DNA of 6,108 nucleotides from Candidatus Diapherotrites archaeon CG08_land_8_20_14_0_20_34_12. GTDB lineage: Archaea > Iainarchaeota > Iainarchaeia > Iainarchaeales > 0-14-0-20-34-12. The stretch lies in the NCBI GenBank assembly GCA_002779065.1, contig PEXL01000048.1, positions 11,103 to 17,210 of the forward strand. The letters run 5' to 3'. Shown piece after piece: positions 4,607 through 6,108 of the stretch. The notes under the pieces were generated by a model that ran no database searches, was not told where the DNA came from, and saw only the letters and a list, made by a program, of their open reading frames with translations. The position numbers were made by a program, and so were the translations under genes. Each line of letters starts with the position of its first letter. The first letter of the stretch is position 1.

Positions 4607-6108
4607 ATGGTGAATAAGCTGGCTTTTATTGTTGCTTTTTTTGTATTATTTTTGGGCATTTTCTTTATTTATTTTTATGATAATGATTCTTCAAATAGCC
4701 CAACAGGCGAAGTATCATTAAGTACATCAAAAACTGCAACAGGAATAACCTCAGCAGCAACATCAAACAAATACCAAACATCAAAGGCAACACAGACATC
4801 AAAATACTTTCGTTCACAGACATCAAAATACTTTCGTTCACAGACATCAAAATACTTTCGTTATTACTCTAAGAATATCCTAAAATCAAAGCCTTCGTTT
4901 AAAATCACGAGGCAAGGCGTATATTCATTGCAGGATTACTGGGAGCAGGTTATAATAAATTATTTGTGCAAAGCTGCAAAAAATAATTACATTAAGAAAA
5001 TTGACTTGCAACAGAATAAAGGTGTGCATAAAGAATGCATTGATTTAGATGGCAGCTTTTTTGAAAACCCGAAAGATAAATATGGTGCAGCAACTGTTGC
5101 ACTTTCATATGATGATGAAACCGGGCAATGTTCTGTAAAAAAAGATACCTGCAAAAGCCCTATTTTGTTGTATGAAGCTGCATGTGTTACAGCAGATCTC
5201 TCTGATTGTATAGATGGAAAGGATTGTTCAAAGAAGCATGCTAATTATTTTGATATCGGGGAACTTATTTATGAACAAGGTATAGGTAAAATAACTAATG
5301 CAAGCAAGACTGTTGATTGCACTATTGTGCTGAACAACACTGATGCTGTTTGTGTAAAAGGTGCCTGCAAGGTGAATACTTGTGGTGATGGGGTAAAGAC
5401 TGCAAAGGAGGAATGTGATGATGGCAACAAGAAGAATGGTGATGGCTGTTCCAACAAATGTGCAAAAGAGACTCAACCTCCGAAGATTGATTTATATGTG
5501 GGAAAAATATATGAAAAAGCAATAAGCAACAAATGCAATAATTATTATGCATTCCAAGTGTGCAATAAAGGAATAAGCCCAGCAAATACTGATTTTACCA
5601 TTGCAGTAACTGCAAATAACATTTCTGTTGAAGTGCCCTACAAGATAGTGGAAAAAGGAATTATAGAATCAAACAAATGTGTTGAATTTATCGAGCCACA
5701 AAAATTGCATATTCTGGCCTTTACTGTTCCATTGCAGAAAGAGATGTCTGTTTTAGTTAAACTGGATTCAAAGGATGCAATAGCTGAAATCAACGAAACC
5801 AACAACAGCAAGGAACAGAAGATATATTCAGGTGACAATTATATGTTTGATTCGGCTACTGTTTGCGACAACTATTGTTATGATAATGATGGCGGGAAGA
5901 ATTATCTGAAGTATGGTGAAATCATAGCTAAATACAAAGAAAATCTATTGGAGGTTAATGATTTTTGTGATGACCAACACACTATGTTGGGTGAAAATTT
6001 CTGTAAAAAGGTTTACAAATTACCTGGCACTAGCCTCTTATCAAACCCTTTAGGGTTTACATCAGTAGATTGTAGGCTTATTGGTAATGGCTCAAAATGC
6101 TTTGAAGG
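4607..6108 (+). CDS. Cys-rich surface protein, DUF4215 and CARDB-like (partial)
   Basis: The frame is open for 500 codons and runs off the window, so the C-terminus is missing. Residues 5-24 form one strong hydrophobic segment after M-V-N-K, an uncleaved anchor or signal peptide; the rest is expected outside the cell. A Ser/Thr-rich linker (29-62) leads into three QTSKYFRS repeats (63-84). After a Cys-containing region with no family I recognise (about 105-255) comes a clear DUF4215/Myxococcus Cys-rich repeat: CGDG (259-262), ECDDGN (269-274), GDGC (278-281) and C285. Residues about 292-402 look like a CARDB beta-sandwich (KIDLYV, then DAIAEINETNNS). The region after 410 is again Cys-rich (C420, C424, C454, C466, C489, C498). 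Several N-x-S/T sequons (N231, N338, N396, N399) suit glycosylation. A likely role is adhesion or cell-surface binding; this is inference from domain type. An in-frame TGA at 4580 and the purine run at 4594-4602 support the ATG at 4607. It has its own promoter. Confidence 0.85.
   Translation, partial: MVNKLAFIVAFFVLFLGIFFIYFYDNDSSNSPTGEVSLSTSKTATGITSAATSNKYQTSKATQTSKYFRSQTSKYFRSQTSKYFRYYSKNILKSKPSFKITRQGVYSLQDYWEQVIINYLCKAAKNNYIKKIDLQQNKGVHKECIDLDGSFFENPKDKYGAATVALSYDDETGQCSVKKDTCKSPILLYEAACVTADLSDCIDGKDCSKKHANYFDIGELIYEQGIGKITNASKTVDCTIVLNNTDAVCVKGACKVNTCGDGVKTAKEECDDGNKKNGDGCSNKCAKETQPPKIDLYVGKIYEKAISNKCNNYYAFQVCNKGISPANTDFTIAVTANNISVEVPYKIVEKGIIESNKCVEFIEPQKLHILAFTVPLQKEMSVLVKLDSKDAIAEINETNNSKEQKIYSGDNYMFDSATVCDNYCYDNDGGKNYLKYGEIIAKYKENLLEVNDFCDDQHTMLGENFCKKVYKLPGTSLLSNPLGFTSVDCRLIGNGSKCFE
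4793..4862 (+). repeat. 24-base tandem repeat, three copies
   Basis: Two complete identical 24-base units (4793-4816 and 4817-4840) are followed by a third that matches for 22 bases (4841-4862). Each encodes QTSKYFRS in the stalk region of the surface protein. Perfect identity, including wobble bases, points to recent expansion. A degenerate QTSK at residues 57-60, just upstream, may be the older seed. Because the unit is a multiple of three, copy-number change would alter length but not frame. Confidence 0.9.

Noticed and set aside
4574..4609. UGA recoding that would extend the surface protein to the ATG at 4574
   Set aside because: No other in-frame UGA is seen in the window's genes, Trp is coded by TGG, and a good start with a purine-rich site exists at 4607.
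4665..4850. Minus-strand frame with MSVNESIL repeats
   Set aside because: It is the complement of the 24-base repeat in the surface-protein gene. The plus frame has a signal/anchor, domain motifs and a start site.
4793..4862. CRISPR array
   Set aside because: The units abut without spacers and are in-frame coding repeats.
5228..5838. Several minus-strand frames rich in His, Ser and Cys
   Set aside because: They overlap the well-supported DUF4215/CARDB coding frame and show no family motifs.

Overview
The window looks like AT-rich archaeal DNA. Three coding starts (2155, 3166 and possibly 2058) have TATA-like boxes centred about 26-28 bases upstream, the spacing expected for leaderless archaeal transcripts. 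The proteins also fit: a DUF2207 membrane protein, a small CaCA-type antiporter, a DUF4143 AAA+ ATPase, and a Cys/Asn/Lys-rich surface protein with DUF4215 and CARDB-like domains. A DPANN-type lineage (Woesearchaeota/Pacearchaeota-like) is a reasonable guess, but nothing here proves the taxon.

Layout. Bases 1-102 hold no gene, only an AT-rich hairpin. From 2082 down to 103 on the minus strand is a 659-codon DUF2207 protein ending in a long glycine run. It diverges, across a 72-base two-way promoter region, from a plus-strand Na+/Ca2+-exchanger-type antiporter (2155-3093). A striking inverted repeat lies between two TATA boxes (3106-3143), and a AAA+/DUF4143 ATPase follows (3166-4359). Directly overlapping the ATPase stop codon is a 36-codon orphan copy of the antiporter's own C-terminus (4358-4468). 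After a 138-base promoter region comes a large secreted or membrane-anchored protein (4607 to beyond 6108). It stays open to the window edge, so it is partial.

The main observation is the antiporter/ATPase arrangement. The last 34 codons of the antiporter are followed by the ATPase, and then by a second, diverged version of the same 3' end (23 of 34 residues identical, the rest mostly conservative). An identical 18-base direct repeat (2992-3009 and 4361-4378) marks where both versions begin. This is the signature of a cassette that entered the 3' end of a gene, supplied a replacement 3' end, and pushed the original out downstream, as the e14 prophage does at E. coli icd. Here, however, the cassette is only about 1.37 kb and encodes only an ATPase, with no recognisable recombinase. 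Recombination between antiporter paralogues is the main alternative.

No shared pathway links the four genes. Three are membrane or cell-surface functions, and the ATPase appears to be a guest with its own promoter and probable operator.
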